Shown here: one piece after another, positions 1 to 9,153 of the stretch
Layout: the number at the start of each line of letters is the position of its first letter
Position numbering within the stretch: the first letter of the stretch is position 1
DNA from: Paenibacillus xylanilyticus
GTDB taxonomy: Bacteria; Bacillota; Bacilli; Paenibacillales; Paenibacillaceae
Reading direction: 5' to 3'
Assembly: GCF_009664365.1 (NCBI RefSeq)
Contig: NZ_CP044310.1
Location: forward strand, 1,685,001 to 1,749,000
DNA length: 64,000 bases
Position numbers and translations under genes: made by a program
The notes under the pieces: generated by a model
Told to the model about the DNA's origin: nothing
The model's database searches: none
Seen by the model: only the letters and a program-made list of their open reading frames with translations

Positions 1-2
1 AT

Positions 3-428
3 GAGCAGCGGCCAGAAGGTTACCGAATGCTGATCCGCTCCTATTTTACGGCACTCATGGGTGTGCTCTCTCGTTATTATGTGGCGAACAACGGGTGGCC
101 TCAGAATAAAGCGCTGCGAATCGCCGAGTCCATTACGTACTTGGAGGAACACTTTCAGGAGCCTCTCAATCTGGATATGCTCGCGGAAAGGGCGTATTTG
201 TCCAAAAGACAGTTTCTACGCGAGTTCGCAAGGAACTTCCAAACGACACCTATGGACTATCTGATCCGGCGGAGGTTGGATTATTCCTGTACGCTTCTGC
301 GTAATCCCAATCTGTCCATTTTGCAAGTGGCTCAAGAGAGCGGATTCCGGGACCAGAATTATTACGCCCGCCAGTTCAAGAAGATTTACCTGTGTACGCC
401 TACGGAATATCGGGAGAAATACACCTAA
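3..428 (+). CDS. AraC-family transcriptional regulator, C-terminal part (5' end outside window)
   Basis: The reading frame is open from base 3, so the gene starts upstream of the window. The visible part holds a complete AraC/XylS DNA-binding domain. A first helix-turn-helix lies around LNLDMLAERAYLSKRQFLREF. A second lies around ILQVAQESGFRDQNYYARQFKK, followed by the typical TPTEYREKY end. The N-terminal sensing domain is not visible. In this family such proteins usually regulate sugar-use genes next to them, and a glycan-processing cluster begins about 1.2 kb downstream, past a second AraC gene on the other strand. An internal ATG at 27 has no convincing ribosome site, which favours the longer frame. 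Confidence 0.85.
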   Translation, partial: EQRPEGYRMLIRSYFTALMGVLSRYYVANNGWPQNKALRIAESITYLEEHFQEPLNLDMLAERAYLSKRQFLREFARNFQTTPMDYLIRRRLDYSCTLLRNPNLSILQVAQESGFRDQNYYARQFKKIYLCTPTEYREKYT

Positions 429-449
429 ACGTTTTGATAAGAAGACAAC

Positions 450-545
450 AGGAACTTATAGGAAAACAATAGGAACTCATAACAAAACAATAGGAATTCA
501 TAACAAAACAAAACAATAGGAAACTATAAGAAAACAGCAGGAACG
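450..545. repeat. Tandem repeat of about 21 bp, five imperfect units
   Basis: Units begin with AGGAA at 450, 471, 492, 518 and 539. The first, second and fourth units are 21 bp long, the third is 26 bp because of an extra AAACA, and the fifth merges into the terminator hairpin. The unit resembles AGGAACTCATAACAAAACAA. The array fills the gap between two convergent AraC genes. Function is unknown; replication slippage is the simplest origin. Confidence 0.6.
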
Positions 546-565
546 ATTACGTTCCTGCTGTTTTT
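533..565. terminator. Bidirectional rho-independent terminator between convergent AraC genes
   Basis: A 13-bp perfect stem (AACAGCAGGAACG pairing with CGTTCCTGCTGTT) with loop ATTA is followed by T residues on the + strand and preceded by A residues. It can therefore end both the upstream + gene and the − gene that stops at 567. Confidence 0.85.
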
Positions 566-566
566 G

Positions 567-1436
567 TCATGTGCGGCCCAAGCGGGTACTGCGATATTGA
601 CCGGGTGTCATTCCCAGCTTTTTTCGGAATAAGCGAATAAAATAATTGGCGTTCTCAATCCCGATCAGCACACCGATCTCAGATACGGGAAGGCTCGTAT
701 TTTCCAAGAGAGATTTAGCTTTATTCATCTGCAGCTCGTGCAGGTATTGAAGCGGACTCAGTCCTGTGTATTTCTTCAGGCAGCGGGAGAGATAGTCCAC
801 ATGGAAATGGAGCGTTTCTTCCATATGCTTCGCATCGAAGGGACGGGTGATATGCTCTTCGAGATAGCTTATCGTTTGATCGCACAGTATTCTCGAGCGG
901 GGAGCATATTGCAGACGCATAACCGACTGCAGTTCGGTCAACAAGCCAGCGAGCTGCCCCTGCAGCGGCAAGGACGTTGCGGGCGACAAGCTTAGGTGAA
1001 GCTCCATCATTCGCTGCAGGTAGGGAAGAATGCTTGGGGTGTGCAGGCTTGTGAATTTGGGAATGTACATGACCTGCCGGTGCGGAGTGACATCCAGGTT
1101 GGAGCCTTTCGTGAAGGGGGTCGACCATGGAATATGTCCGCTGTCCATTGTTCGGACAGGCTCAGGGTGGGCCAAGTGGAGCCAGTATATTTCCGTTTCT
1201 TCCTCGCAAGGGCGATGCCCGACATGCAGACGGTTCGGCTCAAGCACAAGCAAGGAGCCTGCTGTAATTTCGAATGGCACTTCATCTTCCGTCATGTACA
1301 AGGTGCCCTTCATTACAAAGAGCATGTCATACAAGTTAAACGAACGACTCAGGTGCTGCTGCCCCGGATCCCAGATGGAGTGACCGATCGTCACTAACTG
1401 CGGAAGTGGGGGGATGGTTAGCTCAAGACAATTCAT
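567..1436 (-). CDS. AraC-family transcriptional regulator with cupin-like sensor domain
   Basis: About 289 residues. The N-terminal part resembles an AraC-type cupin fold (SLLVLEPNRLHVGHRPCEEETEIYWLHLAHPEP), likely the effector-sensing domain. The C-terminal 100 residues form the double helix-turn-helix (MEETLHFHVDYLSRCLKKYTG, then VSEIGVLIGIENANYFIRLFRKKLGMTPGQYR). I chose the ATG at 1436 because GAAAGGG lies about 9 nt upstream. A GTG at 1469 in the same frame would add 11 residues. It is divergent from the glycan-processing operon starting at 1595, so it is probably that operon's regulator. That link is inferred from position only. Confidence 0.88.
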   Translation of the reverse strand: MNCLELTIPPLPQLVTIGHSIWDPGQQHLSRSFNLYDMLFVMKGTLYMTEDEVPFEITAGSLLVLEPNRLHVGHRPCEEETEIYWLHLAHPEPVRTMDSGHIPWSTPFTKGSNLDVTPHRQVMYIPKFTSLHTPSILPYLQRMMELHLSLSPATSLPLQGQLAGLLTELQSVMRLQYAPRSRILCDQTISYLEEHITRPFDAKHMEETLHFHVDYLSRCLKKYTGLSPLQYLHELQMNKAKSLLENTSLPVSEIGVLIGIENANYFIRLFRKKLGMTPGQYRSTRLGRT

Positions 1437-1594
1437 AAAGCCAGCCCTTTCCATTACTTCTTGGTGCACCTATTGTATCATGCACTGAATTGCGAATGGT
1501 CGGAATTGTGCTATAAAAAGTCGTCTTTACATCTATTCGTTCAATGTTGGAAGGCCTATATTAGGGGTATATGAACGAGAAAGGAAGCGAAATC

Positions 1595-3568
1595 ATGCGA
1601 TTCCGTCAAGTCCATCTGGATTTTCACACCTCGGAAGCCATACTTCCCATTGGGGACCGTTTTGACAAAAGGCAGTTTCAAGACATGTTGAAGCTTGGGC
1701 ATGTCGACTCAATTACGGTGTTCTCCAAGTGCCATCATGGCTGGGCGTATCATCCTTCGGAGGCCAATGAGATTCATCCGGGTTTAAGCTTCGATTTGCT
1801 TGCGGCACAGATTGAGGCAGCTCATGAAATCAACGTAAAAACACCAGTGTACCTTTCTGCCGGTTTGGATGAAAAGCTAGCCCGGCGTCATCCCGAGTGG
1901 CTGATCCGTGACATCAATGATCGAACGAATTGGGCTGAAGGCTTCATGCAGCCAGGTTATCATCAGTTTTGCATGAACTCTCCTTATCTCGATATCCTGA
2001 TCGAACAGATTCGGGAAGTGTTGCTCCGATATGATGTAGACGGATTGTTTCTCGATATTGTGGGTGTACGCAAATGTTACTGTCATAACTGTGTAAACAC
2101 CATACGGCGTAAGGGGAATGACCCTCGCAACGAAGAATCAATGAAGAGCCTATGGGAGAGCACATATGCCAATTACACAGCCAGGGTGAAGGAAACGGTG
2201 GAATCGATAAAACCAGGTCTGCCCATTTTCCATAACGGCGGACATATCAAGCGCGGTCGTCGCGATTTGGCTGCAATGAATACCCATTTGGAACTGGAGT
2301 CGCTGCCTACCGGCGGATGGGGTTATGACCATTTCCCTCTTTCGGCGAGGTACGTACAGATGCTCGGATTCGAATTTCTTGGTATGACCGGCAAATTCCA
2401 TACCGCGTGGGGAGAATTCGGCGGATATAAACATCCAAACGCACTTCGCTATGAAACCGCTCTCAGCCTTGCGAATGGTGCAAAATGTTCGATTGGGGAT
2501 CAGCTTCAGCCTGATGGCCGCATGGATCCTGCAACCTATGAATTGATCGGTACGGCTTACCGTGAAGTCGAAAGTAAGGAAGCATGGTGCGTGAATGCTG
2601 CGAACGTTGCGGATGTAGCGTTGTTGTCCTTGGAAGCAGCGGGCGTGCACCCTAGAGCCCAAGAAGACACAAGTCGTAACGATTCGGATGCAGGGGCTGT
2701 ACGCATGCTGTTGGAGGGCAATATCCTATTTGATGTGATTGATACGGAGCATGATTTTACGAATTATCAGGTGCTGATTTTACCGGATTATGTGGCGGTG
2801 AATGACGAGCTGAAGGGTAAGCTGGATTTGTTTTTGCAGCAGGGAGGTAAGGTCCTCGGCACAGGCTGGTCGGGTCTGGATCAGGACGGCACGTCCTTCG
2901 CCATTGATTTCGGAGTGAGATATGTGGGAGTGAATCCATACCGTCCGGACTTTTTTCATCCGTTGTTCAAGCCTGCGAGTCTGGGGGAAGCTTCCTTTGT
3001 CATGTATACGGAAGGCCAGAAGCTTGAACTTGCCGGCGGAACGGAGCTTGGAAGCAGGAAAGATCCGTACTTTAACCGCGATGTCTTTACCTTCTGTTCG
3101 CACCAGCACACGCCAAGCAGCGATGTTTATGGAGGACCGGGCATGGTAGAGAGCGCCAGCGGCATCTATATGGCCTGGAACGTGTTCGAGGATTATGCGA
3201 ACCAAGGAAGTCTGATCCTGAAGGAGACGATCCTGTATGCGTTGAACCGCCTGCTGCCTAATAAAACGATGAACACCGATCTGCCTGCCCAGGGCGTAAC
3301 TACCCTGCAGGAGCAAAAGCAAGAGAAAAGGCTGGTCCATCATCTGCTGTATGCGTCCCCGGTCCGCCGCGGCAAACATATCGAAGTAATTGAGGATATC
3401 ATCCCCCTATATGATGTTGAGGTGTCCATCCGGACTCCCCATCAAGTGAAGAATGTGTATTTGGCGCCGCAAGTGCAGTCCATTCCCTTTAAGTGGGAGA
3501 AGGGTTCGGTTAGCTACACCGTTCCGAAGCTGGAATGCCATCAGATGGTGGTTATCGATTACGAGTGA
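1595..3568 (+). CDS. Glycoside hydrolase with GHL6-type barrel and beta-galactosidase trimerisation-like domain (possibly GH151 alpha-L-fucosidase-like)
   Basis: About 657 residues without a signal peptide, so probably cytoplasmic. The N-terminal part looks like the hypothetical glycosyl hydrolase 6 (beta/alpha) barrel: HLDFHTSE at the start, then VDSITVFSKCHHGWAYHPS, and DVDGLFLDIVG, whose Asp is a candidate catalytic residue. A later segment (VLILPDYVAVNDELKGKLDLFLQQGGKVLGTG) matches the glutamine-amidotransferase-like trimerisation domain of GH42-type enzymes. This arrangement occurs in GH151 alpha-L-fucosidases, but I cannot tell the substrate. The ATG at 1595 has AGAAAGGAAG about 7 nt upstream, better than the in-frame ATG at 1571. 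It is the first gene of a four-gene same-strand cluster with GH88 and a deacetylase. Confidence 0.82.
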   Translation: MRFRQVHLDFHTSEAILPIGDRFDKRQFQDMLKLGHVDSITVFSKCHHGWAYHPSEANEIHPGLSFDLLAAQIEAAHEINVKTPVYLSAGLDEKLARRHPEWLIRDINDRTNWAEGFMQPGYHQFCMNSPYLDILIEQIREVLLRYDVDGLFLDIVGVRKCYCHNCVNTIRRKGNDPRNEESMKSLWESTYANYTARVKETVESIKPGLPIFHNGGHIKRGRRDLAAMNTHLELESLPTGGWGYDHFPLSARYVQMLGFEFLGMTGKFHTAWGEFGGYKHPNALRYETALSLANGAKCSIGDQLQPDGRMDPATYELIGTAYREVESKEAWCVNAANVADVALLSLEAAGVHPRAQEDTSRNDSDAGAVRMLLEGNILFDVIDTEHDFTNYQVLILPDYVAVNDELKGKLDLFLQQGGKVLGTGWSGLDQDGTSFAIDFGVRYVGVNPYRPDFFHPLFKPASLGEASFVMYTEGQKLELAGGTELGSRKDPYFNRDVFTFCSHQHTPSSDVYGGPGMVESASGIYMAWNVFEDYANQGSLILKETILYALNRLLPNKTMNTDLPAQGVTTLQEQKQEKRLVHHLLYASPVRRGKHIEVIEDIIPLYDVEVSIRTPHQVKNVYLAPQVQSIPFKWEKGSVSYTVPKLECHQMVVIDYE

Positions 3569-3594
3569 TATTGAGACAGGAAGGAAGCAAAGCG

Positions 3595-4737
3595 ATGGAC
3601 TTCAAACCGCTATCCCTATTTATCGACCGCTTAACGGATTGGCGTATTCCATGGGCAGAGGTTTTAGTTTTGTACCGGAATCAAGAGGTCTTCCGCTACC
3701 GCAGCGGTTATGCCGACTTGGAACAACGTATTCCCATCCACGACAGGCACATCATTCGGCTGTATTCACTGACCAAAATTCTGACCTGCACGGCAGCCCT
3801 TCAGCTGGTAGAAAAGGGAGCGCTCCTGTTAAATGACCCGCTGGCGGACTATCTTCCGGAATATGGCGAGATGGCGGTGAAGGTGACCTTGCCGAGCGGT
3901 GAAATGGTATTGGAAAAAGCCCAGAGGGCGATTCGGGTACGGGATCTCTTTACCATGTCGGCGGGGCTCTCTTATGATATCCGTTCCCCTTCAATCCTGG
4001 AAGTCGTAAGACGCACAAGCGGAAGAGCGCCAACCCGCGAAGTAGCGGCGGCCATCGCCGAAGAACCGCTGTTGTTCGAACCGGGGGCGAGGTGGAGCTA
4101 CAGTTTAAGCCATGATGTTCTTGCCGCCTTGGTCGAAGTCGTGGACGGAAGACGGTTCGGCGCCTATGTTTGGGATGAAATTACCGGCCCGCTCGGGATG
4201 TGTGATACCAGCTTCGATGTATCGGAAGAGAAGCAAAACCGTTTGGCTCCACAGTATGAATATAGCGAGTTCTTAGGCAAACCTATTCCCAAGGAGGGGA
4301 ACGATTACCGGATCGGTACGGAATATGAGAGCGGCGGTGCCGGGTTATTCTCCACGGTGAATGATTACGCCGTCTTTCTGAATGCACTTACTCATCAAGG
4401 AACAAGCCCCGAAGGCATTCGAATCCTCGCAGCCGACACGGTGAATCTCATGAGAACAGATCATCTGACCGAGGCCACTCGCAGTCATTTCTCGTGGTCA
4501 CAGCTTGCGGGGTATGGTTACGGGCTTGGTGTTCGCACCCATTGTTCCAAGCAGACCAGCGGGTCGCTCAGTCCACTTGGTGAATTTGGCTGGAGTGGCG
4601 CAGCCGGTGCCCTGGCGATCATGGACCCGTCTTCTCAGCTGACCGTCATGTATGCGCAGCATATGTTGAACAATCAAGAGCCCTATGTGCATCCACGCTT
4701 GAGAAATCTCGTATACGCTTGTTTGAACCATCGTTAG
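3595..4737 (+). CDS. Serine hydrolase, class C beta-lactamase / esterase family
   Basis: About 380 residues with no signal peptide. The S-x-x-K motif is Ser58-Leu-Thr-Lys61 (LYSLTKIL). The second motif is YSLS (RWSYSLSHDV), with Tyr as the probable general base. A GWSGAAG near the C-terminus takes the place of the KTG/HxG box. Proteins of this family without export signals are usually esterases, deacylases or D-amino-peptidases, not resistance enzymes. The ATG at 3595 follows GGAAGGAAG; the in-frame start 60 nt upstream lies inside the preceding gene. It sits between a glycosidase and a polysaccharide deacetylase, which suggests a role in removing ester groups from an imported oligosaccharide. 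That role is inference. Confidence 0.85.
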   Translation: MDFKPLSLFIDRLTDWRIPWAEVLVLYRNQEVFRYRSGYADLEQRIPIHDRHIIRLYSLTKILTCTAALQLVEKGALLLNDPLADYLPEYGEMAVKVTLPSGEMVLEKAQRAIRVRDLFTMSAGLSYDIRSPSILEVVRRTSGRAPTREVAAAIAEEPLLFEPGARWSYSLSHDVLAALVEVVDGRRFGAYVWDEITGPLGMCDTSFDVSEEKQNRLAPQYEYSEFLGKPIPKEGNDYRIGTEYESGGAGLFSTVNDYAVFLNALTHQGTSPEGIRILAADTVNLMRTDHLTEATRSHFSWSQLAGYGYGLGVRTHCSKQTSGSLSPLGEFGWSGAAGALAIMDPSSQLTVMYAQHMLNNQEPYVHPRLRNLVYACLNHR

Positions 4738-4748
4738 GAGGAATTGGC

Positions 4749-5552
4749 ATGAGAATTCGATATGATCGCTTTCCGGGTGGGGTGCATAAGGCCATCACTC
4801 TGAGTTTTGATGATGGGCAGATTCATGACAGGAGACTGGTCGGGAAGTTTAATGAATATGGTCTCAAAGGCACGTTTCACTTAAACAGCGGTACGCTCGG
4901 AAAAGAGGGATTTCTTACAAGGGAGGAGATACGTCCCCTGTTCACAGGGCATGAAGTATCTGCACATACCGTCAGCCATCCTTTTCTCGAACAGTCGCCG
5001 GTCGAACAAATGGTTCAGGAAATCACGGAGGATCGAAAGGGACTGGAGGCTCTGGTTGGTTATCCTGTGCGAGGGATGAGCTATCCTTTTGGTACATATA
5101 ACGACCAGCTTGTCTCGCTGCTGCCTTCACTCGGGATTGAATATGCTCGGACAGCAGCAAACGAGTTCGGGTTCAACATGCCTTCAGACTTCCTGAGATG
5201 GCATCCGACCTGCCATTATCGGCAAATGGTGGAGTATGCGCAGCAGTTACTCGCTTTAAAACAGAGGCATACCAAGATGGCTTTGCTGTATGTGTGGGGG
5301 CACAGCTATGAATTTGAGAACGACAACAACTGGGAGCTGATTGATCGGTTTGGAGAACTCGTTGCTGGAAACGAAAATATCTGGTTTGCTACAAATGCTG
5401 AAATTGTTTCATATATGCATGCATTGCGGCAGCTCCGATTCTCAGCAGATTACCGGATCGTCCATAATCCATCTGCACAAAGTGTATGGGTAAGCGTGGA
5501 AACGGACGTCGTAGAGCTTGCTGCAGGCCAATTGACCGAGCTCGGTTCATGA
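4749..5552 (+). CDS. Polysaccharide deacetylase (NodB / CE4-like)
   Basis: About 267 residues. The CE4 metal site is visible: Asp-Asp in ITLSFDDGQ near residue 20 and the His pair in SAHTVSHPFLEQ. An RGMSYPFGTYND segment and a late VWGHSYEF also fit the fold. No signal peptide is present, so it probably acts inside the cell on small substrates and not on wall polymer. The start at 4749 has AGGAGG overlapping the stop codon of the preceding gene, which indicates translational coupling. A longer start 30 nt upstream would lie inside that gene. Confidence 0.86.
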   Translation: MRIRYDRFPGGVHKAITLSFDDGQIHDRRLVGKFNEYGLKGTFHLNSGTLGKEGFLTREEIRPLFTGHEVSAHTVSHPFLEQSPVEQMVQEITEDRKGLEALVGYPVRGMSYPFGTYNDQLVSLLPSLGIEYARTAANEFGFNMPSDFLRWHPTCHYRQMVEYAQQLLALKQRHTKMALLYVWGHSYEFENDNNWELIDRFGELVAGNENIWFATNAEIVSYMHALRQLRFSADYRIVHNPSAQSVWVSVETDVVELAAGQLTELGS

Positions 5553-5615
5553 TCCTTTTTTGCTGTCATTGTCTGGATCATTTCTCCTAATAGATGAAGA
5601 GAGGACTGAAGTGCG

Positions 5616-6803
5616 ATGTCTACCGAGGGAATGCAAACAACGGAATTACAAGGAAAACAACGTTATAACCAAGCCATCGAGGACATTCTATCGAAAACGC
5701 TAAATAATATGGATAAGTTCGAGACTCGTTTTCCCCATGTCAGTCTGAATGGAACCTATATTTTGAATGATAACGATGACTGGACAGATGGCTTCTGGCC
5801 GGGGATATTGTGGTTGTGCTATGAATATTCACACGATGAACGCTATCGGAAGGCAGCAGAAGGGGCTGTAGCAAGTTTACGTCAGCGGCTTGAGCAGCAT
5901 GTCTCCCTGGATCACCATGATATCGGATTCCTGTACAGCTTATCGGCCAAAGCCCAGTGGATCATCACTGGCGATGAAGGCGCTCGGGAGCTGGCTCTTG
6001 ATGCAGCTGATGTATTAATGAAACGGTGGCGGACTACGAGCGACGGAAGCGGTTATATTCAAGCTTGGGGGGCACCAGAGAACGAGCAAGAAGCGGGGAG
6101 GATTATTATTGATTGCCTGCTTAATCTGCCGTTATTGTATTGGGCAAGTGAACAGACGGGTGATTCAACGTATGGTGAAATAGCACAGATCCAGGCAGAG
6201 AAAACACGGCGTTATATCGTTAGAGGGGATGATAGTTCGTATCATACGTTTTTCTTCGATGCGAAGTCGGGTGTTCCCATCGGCGGTGCGACACATCAGG
6301 GCTACAACAATGGTTCGACCTGGACGCGGGGGCAAGCATGGGGAGTATATGGGTTCGCGCTATCCTATCGTTATACTGGAAATAAATCGTTTCTGGAGAC
6401 TTCCAAACGTATGGCCCGCTACTTCCTTGAACATTTGCCCGAGGACAGTGTTGCTTATTGGGACTTCAATGCTCCTGTAGATGCGGATACTTACCGGGAC
6501 AGTTCAGCCTCAGCAATCGTCGCTGCCGGACTGGCGGAGCTCATCTCCCTTTTGGCTGTTGGTGATCCAGATCGTCTATATTTCGAGCAGATGCTGGCAA
6601 CAAGCATGGAATCGCTAATCAACAATTATGCCACGATCGGTGACGATGAAGCCGAAGGCTTTCTTAAGCATGGCTCGTACCATATCCACGGCGGCTTATC
6701 CCCTGATGATTATATGATCTGGGGCGACTATTTTTACCTGGAAGCGTTAATGCGTCTTGCGCATGGTATTCCTGGTTATTGGTATGAGCGTAAGGGGAAA
6801 TAA
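5616..6803 (+). CDS. Unsaturated glucuronyl hydrolase, glycoside hydrolase family 88
   Basis: About 395 residues, (alpha/alpha)6-barrel type, no signal peptide. GH88 enzymes hydrate the double bond of the 4,5-unsaturated uronic acid left by polysaccharide lyases and so release it. Two conserved Asp residues are in the expected contexts: Asp102 in LDHHDIGFLYS and Asp166 in GRIIIDCLLNLPLLYW, about 64 residues apart as in characterised members. The ring of Trp residues (DDWTDGFWPGILW, TWTRGQAWGVYG) is also present. It is the last gene of the cluster, so the operon probably finishes degradation of uronate-containing oligosaccharides. No lyase or transporter gene is in this cluster. Confidence 0.9.
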   Translation: MSTEGMQTTELQGKQRYNQAIEDILSKTLNNMDKFETRFPHVSLNGTYILNDNDDWTDGFWPGILWLCYEYSHDERYRKAAEGAVASLRQRLEQHVSLDHHDIGFLYSLSAKAQWIITGDEGARELALDAADVLMKRWRTTSDGSGYIQAWGAPENEQEAGRIIIDCLLNLPLLYWASEQTGDSTYGEIAQIQAEKTRRYIVRGDDSSYHTFFFDAKSGVPIGGATHQGYNNGSTWTRGQAWGVYGFALSYRYTGNKSFLETSKRMARYFLEHLPEDSVAYWDFNAPVDADTYRDSSASAIVAAGLAELISLLAVGDPDRLYFEQMLATSMESLINNYATIGDDEAEGFLKHGSYHIHGGLSPDDYMIWGDYFYLEALMRLAHGIPGYWYERKGK

Positions 6804-7417
6804 CACTGGAATATTGGGTTATTTAAAGCATTGGGGAACATGGATAAGAGGCTTGGAAATAACAACGTACTGACGCTTTGGGATAATGACCTCGGTCAAA
6901 CGTGGTTCTATGATATGAGCCGTGGAAGAGGGCATTGTCCCGTACTCTTTTAAAATACAGTGATCATGCCTGAGGAGTGGTAGAGGGCTTATAGCAGAAA
7001 TCGTCATGCCAATCTTGTCCCACTTTTCCGCAGATTCGAAGAACCATATGATCAGAGCATTGAACCATTTAGAACAACATCCCTCCAGAAATCCGAAAAC
7101 AATCAGCGATAATCTCCCCTTTAAGTTTGTATATTCCTTATTCGAGATCCATTACGAAAACGCTTTATTTTGTAATAAAATTACTGTTATACTAAATGAA
7201 AGATTGATGTAATACATATTACTAGAAATGTATTAGCTAACTCAATGATCGTGATGAAATTCACAAAAAAGTGTGTATTCATAGACTTACATAGAATTAG
7301 AGAGTTGTGAAATAAAAAGGTCGTAATAGATACATGCAACTTTTTTGAGAACGTATACAAGAAAACCGTAAGCTTATCGAAGTAAGCCATCAAGAATCAA
7401 TAGGGGGATTATGAAGC
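6804..7417. other. Intergenic region with possible decayed coding segments
   Basis: No confident gene is present. Directly after the GH88 stop codon the same frame stays open for 47 more codons (…GNMDKRLGNNNVLTLWDND…) to a stop near 6951. An internal ATG at 6840 lies 3 nt after GGGG. I do not recognise this peptide; it could be a remnant or chance. The rest is AT-rich, and the short open frames on either strand lack ribosome sites. AGGGGGATT before 7418 is the ribosome site of the next gene. Confidence 0.5.
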
Positions 7418-9082
7418 ATGAAATATATGAAGTGGGTCACGACTGGAACTGTCCTAATTATGATAGTTTGTTCGATTCTTCTCGGATTATCACAAGTTCA
7501 GGCGCCTAATACCACAGGTCTGCACGCACCCTTAGATGCTTTCTCTGCTGATCGTGCCATGACAAAGGTGAAACAAATCGCGCAGGAGCCTCACCCTATT
7601 ATGACGGAGGAACATGATCAGGTACGTGATTACCTCATAGCCGAGCTTGAAAGCCTTGAATTAACGCCCGAGGTTCAATGGGGTATGGTCAACTCCAAGT
7701 ATTATTCTTCAAAAGGAGTTGTCGAGAATATCATTGCACGAATTCCGGGAGCGAATAACAGCAAAGCAGTAATGATTGCCGCTCACTACGATTCGGTTGT
7801 CACCAGTCCTGGTGCGGCTGACGATGCTTCGGGCATCGCCGCCATGTTGGAAACGATACGCGCGATACGTGAATCAGGCCCGCTTCAAAATGATCTAATA
7901 GTGCTCATGACGGACGGCGAGGAGATGGGCTTGCTGGGTGCGCAGGAATTCATTCAAGAGCACCCGTGGGCGAAGGATGTGGGGGTTGTTCTGAACTTTG
8001 AAGCCCGCGGTAATCAAGGTCCTTCTTTGATGTTTGAAACAAGCGACGGTAATGGATGGTTGATTAAAGAATTTATTGATGCTACTCCGTACCCGCTGGC
8101 TAACTCGCTTCTTTCGGATGCCTACAAGCTGCTCCCCAACGATACGGACTTTACAGTTTTTCGAGACGGTGGGATGGCAGGGTTGAATTTCGCCTTTGGT
8201 ATGGGTCTGGATGCGTATCACACGGAGCTCGACACTCCGGAGAACTTGGATCAACGTAGTCTTCAACACCATGGGGAATATATGCTGAGCTTGACTCGGC
8301 ATTTTGGCAACTTGAACTTAATAGATATTGTGGAAGAGGATTATATATATTTCAATGCTGTACGCAGCTGGATGGTCCACTATCCGCAATCGTGGGCTAT
8401 CGGGCTTGCACTTATCGGGATTTTGTCTTTTATCATAACGATATGGCACGGTATGCGTCGCAATCAATTACGTTTGAAAGGCATGATCGGAGGCTTCCTG
8501 GTATCCTTGCTTAGCATCGCCGTGGTTGGGATAGTCATTACTCTTGTATGGTGGGGTTTCCAATCTGTCGTTTCACAGAAGCAATATGAACATATCGTGA
8601 TGGACTTGTCGGCAAGCTTTCCTTACCTGATCGGGTTATTCTTGATCATGGCACTGGTCATTTATCTCCTTAATCAATGGGTATTACGTCGGGTTCAGGC
8701 CTTTAATCTGTGGGCAGGGATTTTGTGCCTGTGGCTGCTGTTCGCAATCGCATCATCTATCTTTTTGCCCGGAGGAAGCTATTTGTTTGTATGGCCGCTG
8801 CTGTTCAGCATCATTGGATTTAACCTGTCATTTTATTTACACGCAGGACATTGGAGATGGGCTGCTACACTGTTTGCCGTACCAGCATTTCTGCTGTTCG
8901 CGCCGATCTGTTACATCCTTCTTATGATGTTGACCTTGAATGCAGCGAGTGTGTTGTTTGTACTTATTACATTTGCATTCACGATCATTTTTCCCGTGTT
9001 GTCATCTAATCGGCCAGTTAGCAGTAAATCCTATGTAAAGAACTCGTACGACTATGAGGAAAGGAGCAATTCAGGATTATAA
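7418..9082 (+). CDS. Membrane-anchored M28-family zinc peptidase
   Basis: About 554 residues. An N-terminal hydrophobic segment (residues 7-25) is followed by an extracytoplasmic M28 aminopeptidase domain. Metal and catalytic residues are visible: His123 in AAHYDS, Asp135 in AADDASG, Glu168-Glu169 in DGEEMG, a later NFEARG, and the C-terminal YHTELDTPENLD His. The second half (from about residue 325) contains six or more hydrophobic segments. The protein is therefore a peptidase fused to a multi-pass membrane domain, similar in layout to eukaryotic ERMP1/FXNA and some bacterial homologues. The start at 7418 has AGGGGGATT 9 nt upstream. The next gene is also an extracytoplasmic hydrolase with a C-terminal membrane region. 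Confidence 0.88.
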   Translation: MKYMKWVTTGTVLIMIVCSILLGLSQVQAPNTTGLHAPLDAFSADRAMTKVKQIAQEPHPIMTEEHDQVRDYLIAELESLELTPEVQWGMVNSKYYSSKGVVENIIARIPGANNSKAVMIAAHYDSVVTSPGAADDASGIAAMLETIRAIRESGPLQNDLIVLMTDGEEMGLLGAQEFIQEHPWAKDVGVVLNFEARGNQGPSLMFETSDGNGWLIKEFIDATPYPLANSLLSDAYKLLPNDTDFTVFRDGGMAGLNFAFGMGLDAYHTELDTPENLDQRSLQHHGEYMLSLTRHFGNLNLIDIVEEDYIYFNAVRSWMVHYPQSWAIGLALIGILSFIITIWHGMRRNQLRLKGMIGGFLVSLLSIAVVGIVITLVWWGFQSVVSQKQYEHIVMDLSASFPYLIGLFLIMALVIYLLNQWVLRRVQAFNLWAGILCLWLLFAIASSIFLPGGSYLFVWPLLFSIIGFNLSFYLHAGHWRWAATLFAVPAFLLFAPICYILLMMLTLNAASVLFVLITFAFTIIFPVLSSNRPVSSKSYVKNSYDYEERSNSGL

Positions 9083-9153
9083 AGTCGCTCTCCTCTAATA
9101 CTTCTAAATCATAATAAGATTAATGCAGTTATTTTCAATATAAGGAGAAGTTA

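Noticed and set aside
2780..3379. 199-codon − strand frame inside the glycosidase gene
   Set aside because: Antisense shadow; the + frame has clear domain motifs.
7006..7393. Short open frames on both strands before the M28 peptidase gene
   Set aside because: AT-rich, no ribosome sites, no protein pattern.
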